From assembly GCA_020137815.1 (NCBI GenBank), contig CM035359.1:1286386-1350385 (forward strand): DNA of 64,000 nucleotides, read 5' to 3'. Under the pieces are notes generated by a model. It saw only the letters and a program-made list of their open reading frames with translations, had not been told where the DNA came from and did not search any database. A program made the translations under genes and the position numbers. Source of the DNA: Hormiphora californensis (lineage: Eukaryota > Ctenophora > Tentaculata > Cydippida > Pleurobrachiidae). Positions 55,597 through 64,000 of this stretch are shown here, in pieces. The first letter of the stretch is position 1. Every line of letters begins with the position of its first letter.

Positions 55597-58500
55597 GAGA
55601 TTTATATACACGCTTATACCCTACACAACCAAGATACAAATTAAAATCTATACCCTGCCTGCAGAGCTTCAAAGCGGTTCACCACTCGAATATAAAACTA
55701 AGTAGTAATAATTGCCAATGTCCAAAAGAAAGTCCAATTCAATAGTCTGCTACTGTTCCAAAACTACAAATACCAGTCCACTGCTAGGTTTACCACCTAG
55801 AAAACTCTCAACTCGACTGCACACGCTAAACACTACAAGACAGTCACACTCACTCCTCATCTTCCCCATCTACCACCTTTCCTCCCCTGATGTAGAAAGT
55901 CTTGTCTGGGAACCGCATCCTCTGAACCTTTAACTCCTCCACGAGTACCCGCCTCGCTGCTCTCTCCTCAGGGGTCCTATCAGGTGCCAGATAAAACCCT
56001 TTGAATTTCTCAGATTTCCTCAGACGTTCTTTGTTCTCCAACACAAACTTCCTGGTATCCCTGTTCTTAAACACCAGTTTCACAGGTCTGTTTCTCCCCT
56101 CAACATACCTACCTAGTCTGTAGTACGACCTTATTTCCCTCATTTCAACATCCCAGTTCTTCATCACGTGGAACATCTCCCCCCACAGGTCACAATCCTC
56201 CTCTTCCTTACTATCAACTAACCCATAACCAACCAGATTACATAACTTGTCCTCTGAAGCAGTGGTTATCGCTGTCCGGATACGTTGAGGGGCAAGGGCA
56301 GTTTCACACTCTTTCTCCAGAACCGATGCAAAAGATTTTATCTCCTGTTCAGCGGTAGACTGTACAGCGGAGATCTCTTCATCTCTTTTCTCCAGCAACT
56401 GGCACTGTAGCTTAACAAGTCGATCCTGGGCCTCCACTAATGATCTCTGTCCTGCTATCAACTCCTCTTGAGACTGCATAATTCTCCTCTCGCACTCCTC
56501 AACGTCACTGTACAAATGGTTCAGGGCTGGGTAGCACCGATATACCAACAAGTTACATGCTTTCTCTGCAAAATCTTAGCAATCTTGCTCTTGCTCGGAC
56601 ACTTCACACTGTCCCAAACACTACCACTAGGCATCAGACTCCTCGGGAACGAATCCAATACACCAGCATGAGCAAACAACTCTCGTACCAGATCAAAAAC
56701 CTCACATTTAACATCTCCATAAGTGTTCTTAGACACCTTTTCATCACTATTTACACGTAGCCGATCCTTAAAGCTGGAGCTAGATGCTGAGCTCATCAGG
56801 TGAGCACACGGTGAGATAGATATCACACAGTTAGAGAGAACAGATCACGTATCAGAGATAAGGGAGCAGTAAAACTGTAACGAAAGCTGGAACAAGATAG
56901 ATAAAACATAATTTGTTATAAGGGGGGGGGGGAATATTTCGGTTTCTTTTGAAAGGAAAATTAGAAAGCAAGTGTGTATATCACTCGATCTTCCCCATGT
57001 GATTTCAGGTCCTGAATAAAAGTCCCAAAAAGATCTCATTTCTCAACAACCGGTGTGTTTAAACTGTAATTTTCGTTTCAGTGATCTAAACCCATCTTCA
57101 TCAAAGTGGACAACGGCTAGTCCGTGGTTCAAAGAGTACTTCGACGTGTGTAATGGCGACATTACCGACTGTGGAAGTGAAACTTTCCACGGACAGGTAT
57201 TGTACACATGTTTGGATACTGCAATATATTGGGTGCCCCAGTCCCCTTCATAACTATGCCACAGCTAAACCTAGGTTCACCGCCCCTAGTTCGGGAAACT
57301 GTTAATTGCGATAAATCAATGTTCCGATATTAAATTATTGAGGTTTCAATTTACTTTATCCCACAGAGTCCATTTGAGGAGCCAGTAGTGCTGGCAGTTG
57401 ACGTTATCGCCCGGACCCTTCACAACTACCTGGGTACTCGATATAACAGGTCAAATCTTGAGGAATGCTTTCGGGTAAGAGAGAGCAGGGATTGTGTGTG
57501 ATTTTGTATGTTTGATCCCAATGATTGAAAAAGATTGCAATTTGCTTGACCCTGTTTTCCCGCGGCTGCTAGGAAATGTAATTGACCACCGTTAATTTTA
57601 GCCCTCAGAGCCGCTGCATTGCCAGAGCTCGTCGGACAGCGATTTTTGTTCAGAAAACAAAAGCGGAGTGAAACCCCCTGAACTGTACTACCTCAAAAAC
57701 TCAGACATTGGATCGTGTCTGTACGCCAACCTGACAAGTGGTATGTGCCAACGTTTACTGTATCACAATCTCATAACATATACATTTCTTTTTCTTTTTC
57801 GGGTGGCTACGACGAGCTTTGCGTGATGTGATATGTATGTGATTTCAAGTTAAGTTATTTTCAAAAAATATTGGTTAGCGAAATGCAATAAATGTGTTTA
57901 AACTTTAAACACTGTTAACATCCGTCAAATTATAACAAGCAAAATTATAATCTAGCATCAATAGCCTCCGTGGGTAGTTAAATGTGTTCATTATAGTACT
58001 AGTAACTCCCTTTTCAAGTTCATCAATATTTCCAACTTGGTCGAGTCTCTCTACAATAATCCACACTGTATCCCATCATTATAGGGCAGTATTTCCGATT
58101 TCCGTGTCCAACTCTGTCCCAGTATCACGACGTTCCCCCGCTCCCTCCATTGGAATCTCTGCGACGTTGTGGTCTTCTGTTTTGCCCTGCTGTTTTGGAC
58201 AACAAAGCGCCATGATCTTGTGAAAAGCTGTTGTAAATATCTGACTCGGACTGTATAGCAAAGGGTTTATAAACGAGTTGAGAGGGAGGATGTTGAGGGA
58301 GAAGACCTGGTACCATGTGACATATCCACAACCTCAGCCGTGTGGAGGGCACAACAAATCAGGAAGGGCATCCAGCAGCAGAAATCTGTCAAGCAGATCA
58401 GAGTAACTTTGCGGCCGAGAGAAGATTTTCGGCTGCCCCTCACACTTTTTATAGGTACCCACTGCATCGTCACAGACACACCGCCACGCACACACAAAGA

Positions 58501-61500
58501 AAGGAATGAAAACTCAGGTAAGTCCATACATAAAACACCTGAGGATCATTGCGAGGACGAGCTTGAACATACAAGAGGATCATTACCGTAGAAGGACAGC
58601 TTCTTCCCAATCACTCGATCTATCACTGGAAAACATCTCGGATACCATGTTTTGGATGCCACTCCAAGATACCTCACTCCCAGTCATACTTTGCTTCGTG
58701 TTACGGGTACTATGGTAACCCCTAAAAACATCCAGCAATCGGTTCTTACTCATGACACCAATAAATAATGCTATGTGCTTCTCAAAGACAAGTCCATTCA
58801 CAAACCACTTATCGAAGATGTCTACCAGGGGAATCATTGCTACTGCGACGGATGCCACTAAGACTGCAACTAACTGGAGAATCACTCTCCCTCTTAGCTT
58901 TCGAGAGACCTCATCTGACCCGCGATAGCGTAACGCCCTCAGGTTACCAGCCAACGGTAGCAACTAACCAATGCCATGACAAACGGACGACATTGTTGCC
59001 CCGACGGTGTTCAAAACACCGATAACATACACGGAACTCCACTAATCCAGTCCACCTGACTTTCACAGAAATTCGAACCTATGTACCAGTGGAAGAAGGC
59101 AAACGTTAGCAGGTATACGGAGTGAGGAGGTCAGCGAAAGAAATGCCAGTACCATTGATTTGTTGATGAACTCACCACTTTTCTTAGACTCCCTTACCTC
59201 ACAAACACCTTGGACACGACAATAGCACCGAAAACAAGTCCTAAAACACCCATTATCACAGCTAACGCCAGGACACCATCGTTATAAACTGCTTTTCTTC
59301 TGCAACTGTCATTACACTCGTCTGAAAAGTCTATGCAATCAAACTTACCGTCACATTTTTGGTTGAGCGCAAGAAATGCTGACTTGTCAGAGCACTGGAA
59401 GTTGCTGGCACATCCCTCCTCGTCCGACCCATCTCCGCAATCGTCAACTAGGTCACACACCCTCTCAAACAAGATGCAGTCCGTGTTTTTACAGACAAAG
59501 AAGTTGTTGTGGTAGTTATCACCAGACTTTTGTGCGACGGTCAGGGTGTTTAACTGAAGGTTCAGTGAGTATATAATATGGTTGAGGTTTGAACATGTGC
59601 TTTGTAGGACTGGCGTCACTAAAGGACACCCCGCGTTGTGACAGAGTCCGGAGCAACTGTAGAACACGTAAGCCTCTCCGTACAAGTGTCTACAATCTCG
59701 TTTTACCCTCGGTAGAACCAGTTCGGTTGTAAGATTTTTACCGGAGAATGAATGAAATGGGTGGTTGAATTCAGTGGAGATCGCATTCTTTGCCTGATTG
59801 GATGAGAAGGTTGTCTAATCCTTTGGTGCACATGATATTCTTGTAAACCCGTCCCTTATGAGTTCTACTACTAAGAAGTTTCTGTGAAATCGCCACTCTT
59901 TTCCTACTAGCACGGCACACTCCTTCATCACACTTTTGGCTAAAGAAGCACAATAACGAACCCTCCACAAACTCGGCCTTGTCATCTTTACAAAGGAATA
60001 CATCTGTGCATTTCTTAGGCATGTACTTGATCCGTTTCCTGGGGCCTTTACCGCACGTTTCCCAGTCATTCCTCTCATCGGATCCATCCAAACAATCGAC
60101 AGCGCCATCTTGGACCCACTCGGCAGGGATCCGCAATGCACCCTCCTTCAAGCTAAACCTCCGGATACACGTGGAATGGGTGAGCTTGGAGCACAAGCCA
60201 CCCTTTTCATCAACCCCCATTGCACAATCATCCACCCCGTTACATAGTTGGTGTTTGTGGGTTGTACAACGGCGACTAATCGGTCGACACAATGTCTCGA
60301 TACCATCATCGCAGATGTTTGGGACATCATAATATACTTCATGACAGACAGCGTGGATGGAGACAGTGGACGGGAACCCCCCGATGAGGCACGAGCCTGC
60401 CACCATAGCAGGGTCCGTACAGTTGGTTTGGTCCATGAAGTCAGTGCAGTATGACTGAAAACGGAATCCCTCCGATTCTTTGAACATGTGGGTAAATGAG
60501 GGTAATGGCTTGAAGCATCTTGTCTTGCTGGTTAGGGGAAATATCCCCTTTACAGTTGAAAAGTGGGACATGCACCCCTCTCTAGTTGTCACATCTGCAC
60601 TGGCCGGACCTAACCCATTAAAGGGGGCAAACAGGTACCTAGCTGTTAGAACATCCCACAAAACGCTCCCATACTCATGTCCATTACAATCCCGTTCATC
60701 AACACAAGTAAGAAACTCAGTTTGGGAGGAGGACACCCACCAACCCTCACTACCCCCCACAGTAATATAATCACAAACACCATCACAAACCCCTCCCTCC
60801 TTTACCCACAATTCAAGAACTCTTGCTCCCGAGCCCAGAGGAACGGTAATTTTAGTCTGCAGAGCACGATCTGCAGCTGTACTGCTGCACACCTGGGAGG
60901 AGGGGTTTAGTTTGTACAAACGGGTCGTCACATCGTAACAGATTGCCCCACAGACTGGATTAGTGGGGAAGATGTTCAGTTTCGCCCCGACTCGACCCCA
61001 ATCCCCGCATGCTTGGTACTGCGCTGGATCGTGGGGACACAGCTTGTCGACAAACACCGTAACTGTTCGTGTGGCGATATTAACGATATGATGCTTGTAG
61101 TATGTCGTGTTGGGAGAGGTGGTGCAGGTCATCTTCATGGAGCCGTCCGGGTTGAAAGTGGAACAGCTCCGGACCAAGAATCCATTTTCAGCGATGATAG
61201 GACACTGGCCATCCTCCTCAGCAGCCGCGGTAGGAAGGGTGAGAATTATACCAAGAGCAAGGTATATCATTTTACAAAGTAAAAGTAAACTTGATTGTGG
61301 CTGATGGAGTGAAGCAAGGGTAAATATAATTCTATATAGAACAACAAAGAAGGGCAGGGACAACAAAAGGAATTGACTGCGTTGACACCACTAGCGTCAT
61401 TGGACAGTGCTCTGTACTTTGTTTCTTTAATTTTTACCGCCCTTTCGCTCATGTATAACAAATCAAAGGGGAACCAAGAGAAGGCTGCAAGTGCCAAAAA

Positions 61501-64000
61501 CAGAAGAAACAATAGTTGTAACACCTCACCCTAGCTAAAGTTGGGTGTTAAAATGTTTTGTTTCTTTTTGACACAGAAGTCCCACTTTTAATTTCTCGAG
61601 TATTGTCTTGACTCGAGTCTTGGCCCTCGACCAAAGTTTTAGTATAATCTTTCAATTTCTATTGAAGAGTTTTCCGACCTATTCTGGATGATGTGCCAAA
61701 ATAAAAAATAACAGCAATCCTAATATGTATCGGTATTATCCTAATCAGTATTATCCTAATCGGTAATTTGGTCTTTCCAGGAACGTACGAGACGACAACA
61801 CGAGACTACGTTTCCTTCAACACAACCAACGGAGATTTCAAAGCCACGTATACCTTTATCACGTACCGATGAACAATCGTTTCCTAAAGTAATCCATTCG
61901 GTACGTGAATGGCAACACGGAACATCGAATTCACGGTAATCCTACTTTTAAGGAATCAAAACCAATCGGCATTTGTATCAGTCGAGGACTATCGACCACG
62001 GATAAGGCAATCGTACCATCGGTAATCCTAATGGTACCAAGGATCATTAGTAATTGGTTTCAGGAACTAAGGACAGGACTCACGTTCTTCAACAAAAAGA
62101 TTTAAGACTAACCTTTAGTACGATGAAATATTCCAAAGAATCCTTGTCACGAATGGAAACTGAATGGTCAGTCAATATTGGAGAAACCATCGTGTGTTGG
62201 GCAGTGAGGAGTCGTACCCGGATCCCAAGGAAACCTGTGTGCAACAGAGTATCTGTGATAATGTGGAACGGCCGACAAGTAAAGACGTCGTGATTAGGAC
62301 GGATGGGTTGATCAGGGACAGTATTGATTCGGTGGTTCCGATAAAAATGAGCTCAGGGTTCAGGTGAACAAATTTATTACGTCTACAAAAAATGTTAGAC
62401 GTCGACGTGATGTCTGCCCCACGGCAGACTGTTTTATCAATGCAGAAAAGTCTTTTTGGGCAGAGTCCGTGATACCATACAACTCTTTCAACTGGTATCT
62501 GATCATTCTGGAAGGGCGAACCGTGTAAGGGCGATTATGAGGATGGTGATCTGTTAGATTCAGTTGTAGATTTCAGTAATTGTACGCGTGTTAGTTAAAT
62601 ATTTATTTTGCCAAAATCCTGAATGAACTCGGACGTGACGCCCCCGCCAGATTATCTAAAAAGGAGTGATACAATCAGCTCGACATTCTGACGTACACCC
62701 CAGCGGGAGGTTTGTTTAATGCATTTGGCATTATCGGAATTGCGTACTATCATATTATTGTTGTTTTCATTAACACTCGTTAGAGTAACCAAAAAATTAT
62801 AAATCTCAACACTAGCTCATAGGGTGGTGAATCTGCAATTCTGCTGATCACTATTACTTTTAGTCATTACGTTAGAACCAATTAATAAACGCTGTAGGAC
62901 TCGTGATCAATGATTATACGATCGTTAATCGCAACGTCACTCCTTGTTCCATTAGAGATAGAGATGTATTCCGTTGAACTAAAGGCAGAAGTTCCACGGA
63001 TAGATCCATTTGTTTTCATTATAGTTGCACGTGCTATGGATTCGGTCTGTGGTGAGATTTTTAGTTCTTCATTTATCGTGGGAACTGGGATCTATTTCGG
63101 TAGAATTGATCCCTTTTTTTAGTAGATAAAAGTAAGGGAAGAATGATGTAACACTGCTACTTCAGATTGAGTGTTTTTCCCTGGAATAGAAAAATCCAAA
63201 AGCGAAAGTAAAAAAAGAACTAAAAGCTATTAATTGATCGTAGAACTTCAATCGAATTATATGACACAACCTTCCAAGAACAAGAACCTCCATATTATCT
63301 GAATTAGAAGTAGAAAAACTTCAATCGAACTATATGACATAACCTTCCAAGAACTTTCCAAGAACAAGAACCTCAATATCTGAATTAGAAGTAGAAAAAC
63401 TTCAATCGAACTATATGACATAACCTTCCAAGAACTTTCCATTGGATCTTGGAAAGTTTCCAAGAACAAGAACCTCCATATCTGAATTAGAAGTAGAAAA
63501 ATATACAATTGTCACACCCGAATTTTAAAATTTTCAACTAAAATGGATAGACCGCAGCTCCTGCACTCATTCTATTCATGTTTTAGATAATTATATTCAT
63601 ATGTTTCAGGTCAACACCGATAGTGAAGGCCAGTAGTCGGGAGCTCTGTTTTGCAATGCTTTGCGGGGTGTTCCTGGGATTCCTGTCATCCCTCTTGAGT
63701 CTGGGGAAACCGACCGACAAAATATGCATGGTAATTGGTTTGTTGAGCCTCAAATCTGAAACTTGTTTATGTGGAAGGCGGTGTATTTTTATTAACCTCC
63801 AGCATTTCAGGCACATTTGTGTTTTGGCTGTATGTTTGGGTCTCTTACCATTATCCCATTGTTCCTTAAGGTCACCCGAGTTTTCTATCTTTTCTTCCAG
63901 GTAAGACATTTCACAATAATTACAGATAATAGAGATTCAGATTTGAATGTACAATCGGACCCTTTCCCCCGAGCATCCCAGTAAATCGGGGTCCAGCTGT
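50396..64000 (+). CDS. class C GPCR, mGluR/CaSR-like (5' part, continues past window)
   Basis: Exons with phase-matched GT-AG joins: 50396-50469 (signal peptide MIGWTVLLLVFATTC), 50778-50899, 51064-51251, 51598-51682, 54435-54567, 54700-54853, 55059-55191, 55312-55474, 57082-57196, 57367-57474, 57602-57740, 61782 to about 61,868, and 63610-63730. They encode a Venus-flytrap ligand domain (EGDMLIG, VEAFKWAIDNIN, FIVGPGSSKVAIQ, MISYAATSDILSN, FARTVPSD, SPETYGQAG, WIAPDSW) and one transmembrane exon with STPIVKASSRELCF. The cysteine-rich linker and the first helices (61,880-63,600) were not recognised. Such receptors dimerise, bind amino acids or ions outside and signal through G proteins. The exon at 61,782 hits an in-frame TGA; a one-base shift would continue to a donor at about 61,900. 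Confidence 0.88.
50960..51040. mobile_element. pogo-like MITE copy
   Basis: CACCCCGATTTACCGGGC and the inverted GTTAAATCGGGGTCC bracket a CCGAGGG core; lies in intron 2 of the class C GPCR gene. Confidence 0.65.
51252..51346. repeat. 47-bp tandem duplication starting at a splice donor
   Basis: After exon end GTGTTCAG the intron starts GTATGAATATCTTCTTCTTC; 47 bp later, after CAGTAAG, the same GTATGAATATCTTCTTCTTC follows. The donor is therefore present twice. Confidence 0.9.
51395..51460. mobile_element. pogo-like MITE copy, diverged
   Basis: CAGTCGAACCACCTCGATTT to AATCGAGTTCCGACT, in intron 3 of the class C GPCR gene. Confidence 0.6.
51598..55474 (+). CDS. Venus-flytrap ligand-pocket exons of the class C GPCR
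   Basis: Exon 51598-51682 carries FIVGPGSSKVAIQ (mGluR GPGSS serines that hold the amino-acid carboxylate), 54435-54567 carries SYAATSD (the threonine matching mGluR1 T188), 54700-54853 carries ETYGQAG (tyrosine matching Y236) and 55312-55474 carries WIAPDSW (aspartate matching D318). The arginine that binds the glutamate side chain in mGluR1 (R78, within QRVEAM) is replaced by isoleucine (AIVEAF in exon 51064-51251). This suggests an alpha-amino-acid pocket not specific for glutamate (inference from recalled mGluR1 positions). Confidence 0.8.
51809..51915. mobile_element. MITE with AGGAACCGACCGA termini, copy 2
   Basis: Inverted copy of the element at 37,394-37,492; begins AGGAACCGACCGAATC and ends TTTCGGTCGGTTCCT. 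Confidence 0.8.
52093..52172. repeat. (TG)n microsatellite
   Basis: About 39 TG units in intron 4 of the class C GPCR gene. Confidence 0.97.
52386..52594. repeat. palindrome, 80-bp arms
   Basis: AAAACTAATTGAAATTAG to TGATGGAAATGAAGGAGTAA segments at 52,394-52,468 are inverted at 52,508-52,590 with one or two mismatches around a 40-bp loop. Confidence 0.85.
53286..53348 (-). ncRNA. type I hammerhead ribozyme, copy 1
   Basis: On the minus strand: stem I ATTTG-T-CGC (53,348-53,340), core CTGATGA (53,339-53,333), stem II (53,332-53,309: TCG/CGA and CCC/GGG pairs with a GTAA tetraloop), GAAAC (53,308-53,304), loop AATT, GTA (53,299-53,297), then GCG-TAC-CAAAT (53,296-53,286) closing stem I. Predicted cleavage is after the A at 53,297. 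Stem III is only two pairs, as in Penelope and retrozyme hammerheads. The first stem II pair is U-U instead of the usual G-C, which could weaken it. Confidence 0.78.
53767..53829 (-). ncRNA. type I hammerhead ribozyme, copy 2
   Basis: Identical to copy 1, exactly 481 bp away (core CTGATGA at 53,820-53,814). Cleavage at both sites of one transcript would release a 481-nt RNA. Confidence 0.78.
54019..54110. repeat. (TCTA)n microsatellite
   Basis: TCTA runs at 54,025-54,055 and 54,091-54,112, continuing the TCTATATA run left of the retrozyme (53,238-53,262). Confidence 0.85.
55563..55597. repeat. (TAA)n microsatellite, possible LINE tail
   Basis: About 11 TAA units. On the minus strand this is a TTA run lying about 250 bp past the LINE ORF1 stop, where such elements often end in a short repeat. 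Confidence 0.7.
55850..56796 (-). pseudogene. LINE ORF1-like protein, frameshifted, nested in receptor intron
   Basis: The minus-strand frame starts at 56,796 (MSSASSSSFKDRL) and runs to about 56,555; from there a second frame continues to the stop at 55,850. The C-terminal part has a coiled-coil region (QEELIAGQRSLVEAQDRLVK) followed by RYVEGRNRPVKLVFKNRDTR and the basic APDRTPEERAARRVLVEEL, typical of LINE ORF1 nucleic-acid-binding proteins. A one-base shift near 56,555 breaks the ORF. No reverse transcriptase follows, so this is a truncated or ORF1-only copy. It lies antisense in the intron 55,475-57,081. Confidence 0.75.
58079..59290 (-). CDS. seven-transmembrane part of the LDLa GPCR, several frame breaks
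   Basis: TM2 INKSMVLAFLSL then VYLLTFAFFHWYIGS; extracellular loop 1 CESQVDWISGVPC (conserved TM3 cysteine); TM3 NTVGATMSS and FVMALVSCYRWLVT (CYRW in place of E/DRY); TM4 VILQLVAVLVASVAVAMIPL; TM6 VTLICLTDFCCWMPFLICC; TM7 LNILPLNSFINPLLYS (NPxxY form). Frames change near 59,790, 59,198, 59,117, 59,013, 58,965, 58,550 and 58,330. Scattered single-base changes in an otherwise conserved fold fit a young pseudogene or base-calling error. Confidence 0.75.
58079..61270 (-). CDS. LDLa-containing class A GPCR (LGR/relaxin-receptor-like), antisense in a receptor intron, frameshifted
   Basis: Appears single-exon. The start at 61,270 gives a signal peptide (MIYLALGIILTLPTAAA); a longer frame from 61,366 is less likely. 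A large cysteine-rich ectodomain follows, with LDLa repeats (CTTHKHQLCNGVDDC; AVDCLDGSDERND; CDLVDDCGDGSDEEGC; CDGKFDCIDFSDEC), then TM1 (GVLALAVIMGVLGLVFGAIV). TM2, TM3, TM4, TM6 and TM7 are recognisable in changing frames down to the stop at 58,079. LDLa plus this 7TM type recalls relaxin (RXFP), GRL101 and LGR receptors; no leucine-rich repeats were seen. The frame is open for 500 codons, then changes about seven times. It fills the class C GPCR intron 57,741-61,781 on the opposite strand. Confidence 0.72.
61271..61781. other. upstream of the antisense GPCR, no gene recognised
   Basis: Should contain the minus-strand promoter of the LDLa GPCR and the polypyrimidine tract (TCTTTCCAG) of the class C exon at 61,782. 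A short tandem TATTATCCTAATC occurs near 61,735. Confidence 0.45.
61880..63609. other. expected cysteine-rich and TM1-2 exons not recognised
   Basis: Between the last ligand-domain exon and the TM exon at 63,610 a class C receptor needs about 200 more residues. Short open pieces exist (for example YPDPKETCVQQSICDNVE near 62,215-62,265), but no frame shows the family motifs. Frameshifts or a deletion could hide them. Confidence 0.4.
63236..63505. repeat. three tandem copies of a 70-90-bp unit
   Basis: ACTTCAATCGAACTATATGA and GAATTAGAAGTAGAAAAA each occur about three times with spacers of changing length; intronic. Confidence 0.85.
63610..63730 (+). CDS. transmembrane exon of the class C GPCR
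   Basis: Acceptor TGTTTCAG at 63,602-63,609; reading phase 2 gives STPIVKASSRELCFAML then a hydrophobic helix GVFLGFLSSLLSLGKP and KICM before GTAATT. The PIVKAS.REL box is a signature of mGluR, CaSR and taste receptor transmembrane domains (intracellular loop 1/start of helix 3). Later exons lie outside the window. Confidence 0.9.
63953..64000. mobile_element. pogo-like MITE, cut by the window end
   Basis: CAATCGGACCCTTTCCCCCG to AAATCGGGGTCCAGCTG: the familiar inverted termini with a short middle. Confidence 0.6.

Noticed and set aside
62910-63122. 70-codon plus-strand ORF near the missing TM exons
   Set aside because: Hydrophobic in part, but without class C receptor motifs or good splice sites.

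Overview
The window looks like nuclear DNA of a multicellular animal. It holds split genes with GT-AG introns, mosaic secreted proteins (C-type lectin, thyroglobulin-1, Kazal, GCC2/GCC3, kringle, LDLa), two GPCR genes of different classes, an intact Penelope-like retroelement ORF, Helitron ends, TTAA- and TA-flanked fold-back elements and many (CT)n arrays. The phylum cannot be fixed from the sequence alone; a marine invertebrate, possibly non-bilaterian, fits.

Layout. 0.6-2.2 kb: a head-to-head 415-bp satellite between 14-bp direct repeats. 3.4-5.3 kb: Penelope-like ORF (minus). 5.5-13.8 kb: a multi-C2-domain gene (minus) whose C2A-C2B exons are tandemly duplicated, each copy with its own damage. 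15.8-29.5 kb: a 23-exon gene (plus) for a secreted protein with three C-type lectin domains, a thyroglobulin-1 repeat and cysteine-rich modules. 29.9-43.45 kb: a convergent gene (minus) with signal peptide, Kazal-like exon, GCC2/GCC3 repeats (full of frameshifts) and two kringles split by introns; one of its introns holds a small secreted-protein gene on the other strand (34.5-35.1 kb). 43.5-50.4 kb: no gene recognised; Helitron copy, 1.5-kb palindrome, CT arrays. 50.4 kb to the end: a class C (mGluR/CaSR-like) GPCR gene (plus), running off the window. Its introns contain, antisense, a hammerhead-ribozyme repeat, a LINE ORF1 fragment and an LDLa-bearing class A GPCR with a frameshifted 7TM region.

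Two observations stand out. First, 53,263-54,018 (minus) is a 481-bp-period direct repeat carrying two copies of a near-canonical type I hammerhead ribozyme, the organisation of animal retrozymes, in the same window as an intact Penelope-like ORF. Second, in at least five introns of three genes the exon 3' end and/or its splice donor is itself the seed of a tandem repeat (31-bp units about 47 and 44 times, a 62-bp unit three times, a 47-bp unit twice, and a 132-bp exon-end duplication), so arrays of donor-like sites sit just inside the introns.

The genes show no operon-like link; most encode extracellular or membrane proteins. Single-base frameshifts cluster in the GCC2/GCC3 exon and the class A 7TM region, while neighbouring 1.6-1.9 kb ORFs are open, so local decay or local base-calling error both remain possible.
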